Positions 1 to 10,741 of a stretch of 40,012 nt of DNA are shown here, in pieces. Made by a program: the position numbers and the translations under genes. The stretch is from Prototheca cutis (taxonomy: Eukaryota > Chlorophyta > Trebouxiophyceae > Chlorellales > Chlorellaceae): NCBI GenBank assembly GCA_002897115.2, contig BCIH01000006.1, positions 1,109,691 through 1,149,702 of the forward strand, in the 5' to 3' direction. Position 1 is the first letter of the stretch; the number at the start of each line of letters is the position of its first letter. The notes under the pieces were generated by a model. That model had not been told where the DNA came from and searched no databases. It worked only from the letters and a program-made list of their open reading frames with translations.

Positions 1-16
1 CATGTAGCACACATAC

Positions 17-416
17 ATGGCGTCCGTTGACAAATGTGTCGATGTGCTTGCCCTGGGTGGTAATCACCACCTCCGTGCCCTTGCCAAAAGATGCGTCGTG
101 GAGCTGTGCGGTAAAGCTGTCCAGCGCAGCCGCACCAGCACCCATCTGCTTGGGTGACGGGGGTAGTCTTAGGGTTTTGGTGGCAAGTTTGGCTCCAGGG
201 TTGTGCCTGCCTTCCTCCCCGGCAGCAAAATGCCAGGGCCAGACCATTCCACTCATGCAAGCTCTAGAAATTGGTGGCATGGCCCGTCCCAGACTACAAC
301 GGCAGGGACTGGCCTTTTCGAGCTTGGGCGCCACGTTATCCTTCAGGACACCGAGGAACCGGTCCCGGGTGACGACGCGGCTTGTGATGACAAATCGCAG
401 TGTCCGCTCCAGCTCC
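17..416 (-). CDS. Chalcone-isomerase-like domain protein (partial, runs off left edge)
   Basis: Two minus-strand exons are readable. Exon 416-314 encodes ELERTLRFVITSR followed by DRFLGVLKDNVAPKLEK. Exon 145-17 encodes AALDSFTAQLHDASFGKGTE and then a hydrophobic strand ending TFVNGRH before a good donor (GTATGT, bases 16-11). The pattern of a strand, an F..(V/A)L....AP.L helix, an LD.F helix, a KG(T/S) turn and VNG resembles the chalcone-isomerase-like fold shared by CHI, CHI-like and fatty-acid-binding proteins. The family assignment rests on that pattern alone, and the catalytic region would lie beyond the edge. The junction between the exons is unclear: the frame closes (phase 0) only if the donor is AAG|GC at 314/313, a non-GT site with poor consensus. 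Upstream exons were not found. The protein could equally be another small alpha/beta protein. Confidence 0.45.
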
Positions 417-427
417 CTGGAGCGTAT

Positions 428-2034
428 AACCACTGCGCCAAGGGTGCATGTGGATCAAACCCCTCGCTGCGTCGCCAGTGGTGGCATTGACGCCCGGTGA
501 GGTCACCGAGCCCAGGGTTCCCTCCCGGGCTCACCTGCGACCCCGGTCCCCCCCCGGCTGATGCAGTGATCCGTGACGTTGGCCCGCCCATCAATTCATC
601 ACTGTCACATGAGCCCCCCGCAGACAATGCAGTGCCATGCCTTGGAAAGCGCCGCCATGCATGCATCCCAGCGCTGTGCCTGCTAGTTGGCCAGCAGAAC
701 GCTGGCATTGCCTACCTTCGCAGAGGTCGTTCTCGCTCGCATCTGTCAATGAGAACTTCAGACTGGGTGCATGGACGTACAAACCCAGAGAATACACTGC
801 AATGCTGAGGCTGTGTCGCAAATAACTGCAAGATATCGGTGAACGGTCGTGCAGCATCCTTGTGACCCACCTTCCCACGCACTAGCAGCACCCAGACGCA
901 CCATCTATGCTCTTGAGGCCAGCCACAGTTTTTCTCCTGACCCTGAGAAATGGAATATAATGCATCGTTTCACGGGTCACGCGCGGTGCACAGAGCGCAG
1001 CGCCATGAAGGATTGGCCATCCCATGCCCTTCTCCCCCCCACAACACACGCGCTGCACACCCACCCTGTGCCGACGAGCGTCGGGCAGGGGTCTGCGTTC
1101 CCCCCGCGGAGACAGAATTCTCCTGGAAACACAGTCCCGGTTTGGGGTTCCGCAAAGGTCTCCGGTGGGTTTGGGAGTGTGTCGGAAGACGCGAATGCTA
1201 TGCTGGCAAGGGCGGGTCTCGAGGTGGTGGGCAGACCTCTCCTCTCCCTCGGCTCCAGCAGCGGGCGGGCGTCCCCTCGGGCCACAAGTTTCCAAACCAT
1301 AGCAAATCTATAATGACATTATGTGACACCCCAGAAGGCCCTGATTGCTCAAGTCTATTCCGCGAGTGATATGCGAGAAGGGCGGTCTGCGGGCNANAAG
1401 CTAACCACACCGGCTGGTGTGGGGCCTTGCGACCTCGTTCTACAACGCCCGTAAGGCTCGTGCACATCCAACCACAATGAGTCAATGACGACACTGTACG
1501 CAATACTCGGTTTCCAGTGTACATGCAGAAATGATCTTCTAATANCGTGGGCACACGCCTCGCTTTTGTGCACGGAGGGCCACGGGTGCAGGCACTGGGC
1601 AAGATACATGGCCCCTCATCGAAGATCTTTTCAGCCCATTTTGCCAGTACAGGCTACTACAAATGTTGGTAAATGNATCGGGATTCCCACGGTGACCATT
1701 GCTCCTGATTGCGATCATGGCGAGCATGAAACATCCCTGCAGGGTACTGCTCAAGCAGCCCCAGTCCGCAGTCACTATTAATGAGCTCAACAACATGCGT
1801 TATGAATGTTGAATACATCGCAGGACAGGGACACCGTGGGAAATGTGTGGTGCAATTGTAAGATTCATGGGTCCGGCTCTGTTCGTGGACAAGGCAGCCT
1901 CCATGCCATTTTTCGCGCCATTTTGACCCGGGGCTGCCGAACTCCTGGCGCAGACACCCACAAGGCTCGCCGAGCACCCCGTGCCCTCCCTCTTTCAGGC
2001 CAGAGGCCCAGCACGTTTGCAGGGCATTGATAAG
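428..2034. other. No confident gene
   Basis: About 1.6 kb between the left-edge gene and RPL19. Frames are open on both strands, as expected at this GC content, but none shows a recognisable domain, coherent splice signals or conserved motifs. It should hold the 5' exons of the left-edge minus-strand gene and the RPL19 promoter. Composition becomes less GC-rich between about 1300 and 1900. I see no TATA box, RNA gene or repeat that I can support. Confidence 0.5.
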
Positions 2035-3135
2035 ATGGTGGCACTGAAGCTGCAGAAGCGCCTGGCGGCGTCCGTCCTGGGATGCGGGCGCCGGAAGGTG
2101 TGGATGGACCCCAGCGAGGTCAGCGACATCGCCACGGCCAACTCTCGTAAGTGTTCGGCGCTCGCTTGAGGATCTATGGCTGGTTGAGGCTGCATGGAGC
2201 CTCGCAGAGACTCTGGTCGGGGGTCCCCGGGTGGTGCCCGCATATGCTCCCGGCGATGGCCTGGACTGTGGCGGGCCCACGAGANCTGCGCGGCGCCAGC
2301 ACGCCCATACCCGGGCTCTTGCCAGCCGGAAATGCAAGCTCGGACCGCACACCACCCTTTGGGCACTGCTCACGGCACACTATCTCGCCGGGCCTTGCTC
2401 CGCGAGGTTGACGGCTCGCCTACGGCGCTCTCCCCCCACCCCCGCAGGGCAAAACATCCGCAAGCTGATCGCGGACGGCTTCATCGTGCGCAAGCCCGAG
2501 AAGATCCACTCCCGCGACCGCGCACGCAAGGCAGCAGAGGCCAAGGCCAAGGGCCGGCACACCGGCTACGGTGCGTGTTGGCATTTCTTTGGGATGCATC
2601 TTGGGGTGGGGGGGGGTGGGGGGGGGGGTCGGCGACAATATTGTCCGTTGCATCCCACGATCCCAGGCCCTGCTTGTTATGTGTTTGCCTCCGATGATCA
2701 TCGTTGAAAACATTCAAGACCAACATGGCATGGCATGCAAGCCGTCAATGTGTCATTTTGTACCATTCCACGAACCCAGGCAAGCGCCGCGGTACCCGCG
2801 AGGCTCGTCTGCCGACCAAGGTTCTGTGGATGCGGCGGCTGCGCGTGCTGCGCCGCATGCTGAAGAAGTACCGTGACGGCAAGAAGATTGACTGCCACCT
2901 GTACCGCGAGCTGTACCTCAAGGTCAAGGGTAACGTGTACAAGAACAAGCGCGTGCTGATGGAGGCCATCCACAAGCAGAAGGCGGACCGCATCCGCGAG
3001 AAGCAGCTGGCGGACCAGTACGAGGCCCGCCGCGCCAAGGCCAAGGCCTCGCGCGAGCGCAAGGCCGCGCGCCGCGAGGAGCGCTTTGCTGCCGGCATCA
3101 TCGCCGTCACTGACGCGCCCAAGGGCAAGCAGTAG
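2035..3135 (+). CDS. RPL19: 60S ribosomal protein L19 (eL19)
   Basis: Structural protein of the large cytosolic ribosomal subunit. There are three exons: 2035-2146, 2448-2570 and 2780-3135. Introns are GTAAGT...CGCAG and GTGCGT...CCCAG, and the joined frame is 591 nt, encoding 196 aa, the usual length of eL19. The protein begins [20 protein letters not shown] and continues with KVW(M/L)DPSEV. It has the [15 protein letters not shown] segment, the R-rich HSRDRARK stretch, the [16 protein letters not shown] loop and [20 protein letters not shown]. It ends in the long basic helix typical of eL19, rich in Arg, Lys and Ala. The start is fixed by the conserved N-terminus. The second intron contains a G-rich run. 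A TGTAA pentamer follows about 65 nt after the stop. The gene appears intact. Confidence 0.97.
2603..2628 (+). repeat. G-rich tract in RPL19 intron 2
   Basis: Nearly uninterrupted G run broken by single Ts, lying about 30 nt after the intron 2 donor of RPL19. On the coding strand it could fold into a G-quadruplex. Confidence 0.8.
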
Positions 3136-3199
3136 GCTGCATGTGCCTAGCCACGCGTGCACCCTGCATCCCCCCTCCCTCGCCTGGCTGTGTGGATCT

Positions 3200-3204
3200 T
3201 GTAA
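3200..3204 (+). terminator. Candidate polyadenylation signal TGTAA for RPL19
   Basis: TGTAA (UGUAA in RNA) is the usual green-algal polyadenylation signal. This copy lies 65 nt after the RPL19 stop, which is a normal distance. The motif is short, so the call depends on position. Confidence 0.55.
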
Positions 3205-3321
3205 CACCAGCGGTTCTGTGAGCGACACCAGTTTGAGGTTGGGGCAGGGGGGCATTTTTGGTCTTCACAAGTGAATGCATCATGGTTTGGAAAGGGCCAA
3301 GTCCATGGCAGCTGCCGTACA

Positions 3322-4306
3322 TCAGTGGATTCCGGGCAGCCGATCACCAGGGTTGACCTGCAGAATGCGTGGCACACAGCGATGCTGCTGCTTGTTTTGC
3401 GTGGCAGGATGTTACAGCAGCACCCGTGTCTCTCCAGCCAGCGAATACAAACCCCAGATGTCCTGGNAAAAAGGTGCGCCATGCATGTCTTTCTGGTTCC
3501 CCAATGCAGGCACACATGATCCCTTTCCTCCAGGCCACACACCTTGATGCGGTCGCCTTTCCAGTCCAGGATGTACTTGTGTTCTTCCGGTGCGTCAGGG
3601 TGTTCACCTCTACCTCCCCAGGGGATCGCCGCCGGTTGCNCCGTGTCCCGGTCCTTGCACGCCACTGCCTGGTCCTGCTCNTGCCCGGCAGCCCCGTGGC
3701 TCTGCAGCGGCGATACCACCTGGTAGACGTGCCAGACGGGGCTGCCGTCAACGACCACATCCCGCATGCGTTCTGACCAGGCGCGATGAGGACCCGGCGG
3801 CAGGCCAGTCAGAAAGGCATCCAGTTCCGACACTGTTCCAAACCCCACGTCAAGCTGCAGGGGTGGNTCGTGTGTAATAGTGATGGATCAATACAATAGT
3901 GAGGGCGCAAGGACTGGGTTGGATTGGCAGGAAAGTACCCGAAGAACNGGGCCCCATGAGGTGCAACCCGACCATCNACGCAGATCCANCTCACAGCCAT
4001 GCCTCATGCTCCCATGGTATCATCCCGCGCACCTCGATCCTGCTTTCTGGCACTCCAAAGAGGCCCGTGTGGATGATGGTCTTTCTGACGTCAAGGCCCG
4101 CGGCCTTGCCCACCGTGTTCACCCATTCCGACAGCAGTGCTACCGCCTGCTGCCTGGAGCCGTACCTGCGCCCATGGCCCGGGGGGAGGCCTCGGAACGC
4201 GGTAGATCAAATCTNCCCACGGCATGGCAGCGCTCCATTGCGTCATTGACGACATCCGATCCATCCACAAAGAAGCTGCCCAACCTACCTTGCATCGAAA
4301 CACCAT
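3322..4306 (-). CDS. Small conserved protein of unknown function (possible alpha/beta-barrel type)
   Basis: Three exons join cleanly on the minus strand: 4165-4033, 3854-3543 and 3357-3322 (stop TGA). Both introns are GT-AG in phase 0. Readable pieces are YGSRQQAVALLSEWVNTVGK, GLDVRKTIIHTGLFGVPESR, FGTVSELDAFLTGLPPG, AWSERMRDVVVDGSPVWHVY, then YILDWKGDRIK and the tail VNPGDRLPGIH. The balanced hydrophobic periodicity and intact splicing argue for a real gene of about 165 aa. A likely first exon is 4306-4289 (MVFRCK, donor GTAGGT). Joining it leaves one extra base at the acceptor at 4165, so either the start lies elsewhere or one base is wrong. I do not recognise the family. The helix-strand layout is reminiscent of small dimeric alpha/beta-barrel proteins, but that is a guess. 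Confidence 0.6.
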
Positions 4307-4632
4307 CGTGCGCGGAGGATGGCATGGGCTCTGGCAGGACACCTTTGGGACCTGCTCCCGAAAGGCCTCAGGCTCACGCTGAAGGGCCTTTGTAAGAGCT
4401 GGGGACACGGTTGCAGCATGGATTATTCTCCAAGTGCATATGCACCAAATTTAAATACGGAGACTGGAGGCTGGAACACCTCACTGTCTTGGGAGACATT
4501 TTGGGGCAGAGGGCTCCCGACCGGGATGGGCGCCCCGGGAACTGCTCGGCAGACCGGGCCCACCATTGGGCCGGCATTCCTAAAGCTGAGTCCTGACCAA
4601 ACCTCGCGTCACGTACATATGCCATCATTTAG

Positions 4633-5793
4633 AAACGATCGTCTTTGGATCAACTTGGCCTGCTCCAAACCGCGTCGACAGACCCAATTTCCCGCTGGCT
4701 CATGCGACGGGGAGGCCCGTCCGAACTCGATGAGGCTGCACTGCTGGACAAGCTGGAAAGCAACTCTCCCTGGCCCTCTGAAGCATTGCTGAATGGGTCC
4801 CAGGATGTGAACGGTGCTGGTATGCCGAATACGATGCCAGCGGTCAGTGTCAACCCTGGCCTTCCACGGAGCTGACCGGGAGGGTTGTGGCCGGTTCAGA
4901 AACCCTCGCCATGCCCTTGGGCTCATGCCCTTGCCACCCACGCCCCCACTGACCGCAGACTGACATCAGTACCCCAGCAAAACACCTCCCTGGCGTGCAC
5001 CCCTCTCCAGAGGTGATTGTTTGCCATTCATTATGTGCGTGTGCGTGTGCGTGTGGGGCGGGGGGGGGGGGGGTTCACGTGCAGTGACAACGTTTTGGTG
5101 CTTGGCCGCCGTTGACTGTACCAGCACCCACCCGCAGCCCCCTCTCCCGTTGCAGCTCGAACTTTTATCCGAGTCTGTTGTCAGGGGTGTGGTTGATGCA
5201 GTGGGCGGCACCGTGCATGAAGCCATGTCTACGGCAGTGCAGACAGTCCTCGTAGATCCAAACCTCCACTTTGACGTCAAGGTGAATTTGAAGCAGGGTG
5301 GGGCCGTCTGTATGCNTGNCTGTCTGTTCAGCAGCGCCTCGGCGAATTCCGGGCATCAGATCAACCGGTGCTCGAGAGCGTACGTGCGGGCACATGGGGG
5401 CACACAACGTTTCTTCCACTCTCCATCTCCTCCAGGCAAACCTTGGGACCTTGACCGCCGTGACGGGCGTGATCCTGTTCTGGCGGGGCGTATGGAACCT
5501 CTGGTGCGTGGCGAAGGTTCAAGGGAGGAAGTGTTGGACAAGGCGAGGCATGATGTTGATGCCATCTTGTTACCATCGCATAGCTCGAACCTCGATCTTT
5601 CGGCCTGGGCCCTGCCCTTTGCAAATGCCCTTTGCAAATGCCCATTCCCCACCGCAAAAAACTATCTGGCAGGGATTCCATTGTCGGTCTCTCTGCAACG
5701 AGCGACATGCTGTCCGTGCTTGTGGGGCTGGCGATCATGATCAGCATCAAGTTCTTCCGCGTGCCCCTGGCCCGTGGGTTCCCCGAGTATTAG
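4633..5793 (+). CDS. Small membrane protein, unrecognised (WRGxW motif)
   Basis: Four exons are proposed: about 4633-4806, 5156-5281, 5436-5503 and 5703-5793 (stop TAG). The first is soluble and acidic (SELDEAALLDKLESNSPWPS). The second reads LELLSESVVRGVVDAVGGTV, then VDPNLHFDVK. The last two form two hydrophobic segments, NLGTLTAVTGVILFWRGVWN and SVLVGLAIMISIKFF, and the protein ends in RGFPEY. The exon 3/4 and 4/5 phases close exactly. The first donor is less sure: GAT|GTGAAC keeps the frame, whereas the stronger-looking GTATGC a few bases on does not. An in-frame Met lies at 4702, but a TTTAG acceptor at 4632 suggests a missing upstream exon. No family recognised. The hairpin with FWRGVW suggests a small two-TM organelle or endomembrane protein. 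Confidence 0.5.
5033..5073 (+). repeat. (GT)n-(G)14 compound tract in an intron
   Basis: Alternating GTGC/GTGT repeat followed by a 14-base G run, inside the first proposed intron of the small membrane-protein gene. The same compound type recurs in other introns of the window. Confidence 0.85.
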
Positions 5794-6010
5794 ACCGCCC
5801 CTGGCTGCCCCCTGTGGTCGCTGCTTGGCCCAACCCACGCACTCGTACGTCTGGTATCACACTCACACACAGATTGCAAAAGCAAGTGCTCGGAGAAACA
5901 TGACAAGTGCGAGAATAGGAGCGGTGAAGGGGTGAGTCTGGGCCGAGGAAATCCCCGGGGGCAAGCAGGAAGTCTGTCAGCGGCCGAGCCGCGCATTCAA
6001 CGGAACGAGC

Positions 6011-6774
6011 TCAGTGCCGACCGCGCAACCGCATGAGGTTCTGCAGCACCGACTCCTCGCTCACAGTCTGCATGCCGTGGTGTTGATCGTAGACCAGTGT
6101 GGAGGCAGGAGGGCTGAGCAAGTTGCACTCATGGCCACCGCGCTCACACACGGCCCCAACCCCCGCCAACCCGCCGCCCAGCCGTGGACACGACGCAGCC
6201 CTCCCGCAGAAAATGACTTGTCCCTCCACGCACCATAGAGTCCCAATGCTTGCTAACTGCGCTTGTCAAGTCCTCCTTGCTGCTCTGCGGGCTGATCCCC
6301 GGGACCTCGTACATTTTGGTGTACTTCCGAAGGGCCTGGACCTGCACACCGGGGGTAAGGCCGCCAAGGGCATGGGAGAGAAAAGGGGTCTGCCGCCGAC
6401 CGCGAGAATGGGCCCCTTCCACAACTCCACACGACGTCCCAATAACCTCTTCGAAAGGACAATGGAGCATGCAACCCTTGCCGCCCCGACCTCTCCGGGT
6501 GACTCACCTTGAGCTTGCTCAGGTCGACCCGAGGGGCTGCCCCGTCGGACATTGCNGCCCCAAACTGGGAATGCGAGGGGATGTGGGGCGGGCTCAGTGC
6601 CATGTTGTGGCAGCAAGCTTCATGGCACATACCAGCATGCTCACCACGCACCTGTTCCTCCTTGTACGCGAAACCGTTCGTGATGTCCTTGGAGTACTCG
6701 GCGGTGAACCGGGCTGCGTTGGCCGCGCTGTTCCTCATGGGCCGGCTACGCGCACCCTTCTGCACGGCAGCCAT
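6011..6774 (-). CDS. SAP30: SAP30-like Sin3-binding protein of the histone deacetylase complex
   Basis: Predicted small nuclear subunit that docks onto Sin3 in the Rpd3/HDAC co-repressor complex. Exons are 6774-6652 (starts MAAVQKGARSRPMRNSAAN), 6564-6508 (ends PRVDLSKLK), 6341-6234 and a last exon ending with stop TGA at 6013-6011. The third exon, VQALRKYTKMYEVPGISPQS then SKEDLTSAVSKHWDS, matches the Sin3-binding domain pattern (VDLSKL..L..Y...., a short linker, S...L..AV..H). The tail reads VSEESVLQNLMRLRGRH, filling the final helix. The first two introns are GT-AG with matching phases. The last junction is unresolved: the best acceptor (exon from 6113) needs a different phase from the GTGCGT donor after 6234. 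The total of about 125 aa is short, as in plant and algal members that lack the zinc finger. Identification rests on the domain. Confidence 0.8.
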
Positions 6775-7687
6775 GTCGCCTCTCGAACGTGCCCAACTAC
6801 TGTTTAATAGGGGGGTGTGCACCACAGCTGAGGTCCCACCAAGGAAAATTGACCGGTGCACGGAGGGCGGGTAGCGGGTGACGACCGGGCACCTAGAGAC
6901 CTCGACAACAGCACCCCTGCCGCAGTTCCAGTGCAAGCCAACTCTGCAAACTCAAGATCTGAACTATGACACAAGAAGGGGGGGTGGTGCGCGAGCATGG
7001 AAGTCGCGCATGGGGTACAGCTTTCGTGGGCTCCCTGAGCTGGGCGCCTGCCGCTCGATCCCAGGCTGCTGCGCCTGCGTCGGTCGGGGCCGTACCCTCC
7101 CCCGATAACGTCCTGACCGCGTTAGTCGCCGTACTAGAGCCTAGGATACATGTATGTATTCTTGGTATTTTATCCAGNCTCATGCATGTCCCGCATGTGC
7201 TGCATTCGCACACGACAAAGGTGTGAGCGCTCCCGGCAGGAGTCCACGTGATCAATGTTTGAAGCTCTGAGAGCTGAGCGCCCCACCCTCGTGCGCTTTC
7301 ATCCCCAGTCTCCGCGGCATCGCGAGCGTCTCGGAGGGGCATGCCCGCTCCCGGCAGCAGCAAAGAGATGGTTTGGCTCCATGCATGTGACGACAAACTG
7401 GGCGGCAGTGCGCGATGGCGCAGGGCGTGCCGGGCGGTCTTCCGGGACCGCACGCACGTGTCGGAGGACTCGTACGCGACAATCTCTAATTCTGCGCGCG
7501 AGCTCCGGTGGTNCCACGGTNCTTTGCGCCCAAGGGCATCGTGCGTAGCACTCACTTTGATTTTACTTCCAATGGAAACCCCGTCTCTTCCTTTGAACAG
7601 TGGCACCATGTTGCCCACGAGGCGATGTCCCCCGACTCTCCCCCGCCCCCTCGTCTCCTCTCGATCACATATGCGCGTGGACGCGCG
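6775..7687. other. No confident gene
   Basis: Region between the start of the SAP30-like gene and the 3' end of the H+-pyrophosphatase gene. Open frames exist on both strands around 7250-7620, but they have no recognisable domain and no coherent exon set. I see no RNA gene. It should contain the SAP30-like promoter. Confidence 0.45.
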
Positions 7688-7692
7688 TTACA
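7688..7692 (-). terminator. Candidate polyadenylation signal (TGTAA on minus strand)
   Basis: TGTAA on the minus strand, about 255 nt after the H+-pyrophosphatase stop. The distance is acceptable for an algal 3' UTR, but the motif could occur by chance. Confidence 0.35.
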
Positions 7693-7947
7693 CCAGCAGC
7701 ACAAAAAGCGTGGAAGCGGTTTGTTTGGCAGCAAGCGACAGCGCAGGGAGAAAGGTGTCCGATGGGGTTGGGGATTCCCGTCCCCTCAAAAGCCGACCCC
7801 ACCCACTGAGTCACTGTGCGCCGACAACGGGGGCAAAAACCTAGAGTTGCGTCGCAAGGGTGCTGTCAGGGGAGTGGCAGGTGGGTGCACCCCCGAGCCA
7901 CACCCCCAGCAACAGTGTCCCATGCCGCCGCACCCCGTCGGGCTCTT

Positions 7948-10741
7948 TCACTTGAAGAAGCGGAAGATGAGGCCGTCGGCGGTGTGGGCGAGGAAGAAGG
8001 GCGCAAACACCAGCGACTCGACGGCCATCAGCTTGATCAGGATGTTCAGGCTGGGGCCCGAGGTGTCCTTGAGCGGGTCGCCGACCGTGTCACCGATGAC
8101 CGCGGCCTTGTGCGCGTCAGACCCCTTGCCGCCCAGCTCGCGCGCGTGCTCAGACACGCCGGCCTCGATGTACTTCTTGGCGTTGTCCCAAGCACCACCC
8201 GTGTTGCTCATCGACACGGCCATCTGCACGCCAGACACCAGGGCGCCGGCCAGCACGCCGGCCAGGCAGCGCACGCCAAAGAGCACGCCCACGATGATGG
8301 GGGTCAGCATGACCAGGGCGCCCGGGGGCACCATCTCCGTCAGCGACGCGGCCGTGGAAATCTCCACGCAGCGGCGGTAGTCAGGGCGGGCAGAACCCTC
8401 CATCAGGCCGGGGATGGTGGCAAACTGGTGGCGCACCTCCTCCACCATGGCCAGAGCGGCCTTGCCCACTGACTTCATGGTCAGCGCGGAGAACCAGTAG
8501 GGCAGCATGGCGCCCACCAGCAGGCCCGAGAAAACCTCGGGGTCCAGGATCGACGAGTCGGCCAGCGAGATGCCTGCACGGGTGATGTAGGCGCCAAACA
8601 GAGCCAGCGACACCAGCGCGGCCGAGCCGATGGCAAAGCCCTTGCCGATGGCGGCGGTCGTGTTGCCCGCCGCGTCCAGCGCGTCGGTGCGCTCGCGAAT
8701 GTCCTCGCCCATAGCCGCCATCTCGGCGATGCCGCCGGCGTTGTCAGAGATCGGGCCGTACGCGTCGATGGCCAGGCAGGTCGCCAGGGTGGACAGCATG
8801 CCCAGCGCCGCGCAGGCGATGCCGTACATGTGGGCCAGGGAGAAGGACACAAAGATGGTCACNGCAATCATGACGCAGGGGATGATGGCAGACTTGTAGC
8901 CCAGGGCCAGGCCAAAGATGATGTTGGTGGCCGCACCCGTCTTGCACGAGTCGGCGACGTCCTGCACCGGCGAGAAGCGGTTGCTGGTGTAATACTCGGT
9001 GGTCAGGCCGATGGCCAGGCCGCCCCACAGGCCAGAAGCGACGCAGAAGAACAGGTGCCAGTTCTTGACAGCACGCGTCGGGTCGGCAAACAGGCCCGTG
9101 AAGGAAGCGGGGAGCGCGCCGACGGCCAGCAGGTAGACCGCGGGCGTCATCAGCAGNGTGGACACGACCAGCTGGACCTTGAGGGTGGACTCGATCTCGG
9201 AGACAGCGCGGGCGGGGCGCAGGTCGGTGGCGATGAGCGTGGTGATGATGCACACGATCAGGCCCGTGGCGGTGATCATGAGCGGGAAGTTCATGGCCAC
9301 CCACACGTGCTCAGAGCCCAGGGAAGACACGGAGGACACCACCAGCGCGGCGCAGGTGGACTCGGCGAAAGAGCCGAACAGGTCGGCGCCCATGCCGGCA
9401 ATGTCGCCCACGTTGTCGCCCACGTTGTCGGCGATGACGGCGGGGTTGCGCGGGTCGTCCTCGGGGATGTCCTTCTCGACCTTGCCCACCAGGTCGGCAC
9501 CGACATCGGCGGCCTTGGTGTAGATGCCGCCGCCCACACGGCCAAAGAGCGCGATGGAGGAGCCGCCCAGACCGTAGCCGGTGATGGCCTCGTACAGGCC
9601 CTCCCAGTCGTCGCCATACATGCGGCGGTAGACCCCCAGCAGCAGGTAGAGCACCAGCAGCGCGTTGCCGGCCAGCAGGAAGCCCATGACCGCGCCGGAG
9701 CGGAAGGCGGTCATGAAGGCGGGGGCGATGCCCTTGCGGGCCTCCAGCGCCGTGCGCGCATTGGCGTACGTGGCGATGGCCATGCCCAGGTAGCCAGACA
9801 CGACGGACGTGGCCGCGCCGACGATGAAGGCAACGGTGGAGAAAGCACCGTTGTACAGGGCGGGAGCGCGCAGCTCGCCGGACGCGTCGCGGTGCCACTT
9901 GGTGCGGAAGCCGTCCTGGGAAGACAGCAGCACGAAGATGAACACGGAGAATGCGCCCTGTCGAGAGAAGGGTTGAAATGGATGGGTATGGTTTGGGGGT
10001 TGACTTGGGGCCGGGGTCAGTGCCCTGCGGGCCCAGTGTACGCCTGGCATGAGCGTTCAGAAAGCCCACCACACAGCAGACGCAGATTCCGGGGCGTNCT
10101 NTANCTCGACCATCACACCCATGAGACTTACCATGAACAGGGACACGTATTTGTACTCGGTGAACAGGAAGGAGGTGGCACCCTCAGCAATGGCAACCTG
10201 CAGGTCGGCAACCTTCTCCTCAATCTCGGCCTCGCCGCGCTGCTCCTCCTCCAGCAGGTACTCGCGGCCGTTGCTGTTGCCAGAGCTGGCGCCGCCGCGA
10301 ACCTGAAGCATAGGGATGGGCGATCAGCATTGCATGGACGGAGGGCGGCCAGGTCGCGACCGGTGATCACGCGGGCCCGGGCGGGGTGGCGGCCCGAGCC
10401 ACCGGCGCCACACCACAAATGCGGCGTACAATGCCAAACCTTATCCCATTTCCCTCCACTAGATGCGCCATGCAGCACCCATGGCATCGCACAGCCCGGC
10501 GCGCGACTGGTTCCCAATCGCAGGAACCACGCCCAGCGCGCGCCCCGTGACCCAAACCGGGACCACCAGTCACGGCCCAATGCACGAGCGCTACCCTCGT
10601 CATCAGCCTCCTAGCGCCAAATCGGCTTACCTTGATCAGGCTCACGCGGTACCACAGCCACAGGGCGAAGACGATGGAGGTAGCGGCCACCACGGGGGTG
10701 AAAATGGTGGCAAAGCCACTACTCAGGAAGGTGGCGCTCAT
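7948..10741 (-). CDS. AVP1: Vacuolar-type H+-translocating inorganic pyrophosphatase (type I, K+-dependent)
   Basis: Integral membrane pump that hydrolyses cytosolic pyrophosphate and moves protons into vacuoles or acidocalcisomes. Exons are 10741-10631, 10302-10132 and 9957-7948; introns are GT-AG in phase 0, giving 763 aa, normal for plant VPPases. The N-terminus has a first TM ([20 protein letters not shown]...), an acidic loop and [14 protein letters not shown]. Exon 3 carries [46 protein letters not shown], the pyrophosphate-binding [13 protein letters not shown] near residue 245, [32 protein letters not shown] loop (here [11 protein letters not shown]), and the second acidic motif near the end ([29 protein letters not shown]). 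The sequence [12 protein letters not shown] has Ala at the position that separates K+-dependent (Ala) from K+-independent (Lys) enzymes. The coding sequence is intact except for a few N bases. The start follows from the conserved first TM. Confidence 0.98.

Noticed and set aside
169..176. TTAGGGTTTTGG-like sequence near 170 and a GGGTTTAGG near 36970, resembling algal telomere repeats
   Set aside because: Each is a single unit with no tandem array, as expected by chance in G-rich DNA.
7250..7620. Long open frames on both strands upstream of the pyrophosphatase 3' end
   Set aside because: High GC keeps antisense frames open. There is no domain, no splice-consistent extension and no start context.
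8830..10614. 594-codon plus-strand open frame opposite the H+-pyrophosphatase
   Set aside because: It is the antisense shadow of the strongly conserved pyrophosphatase exons. Its Gly/His/Arg-rich composition is typical of reverse-strand reading.
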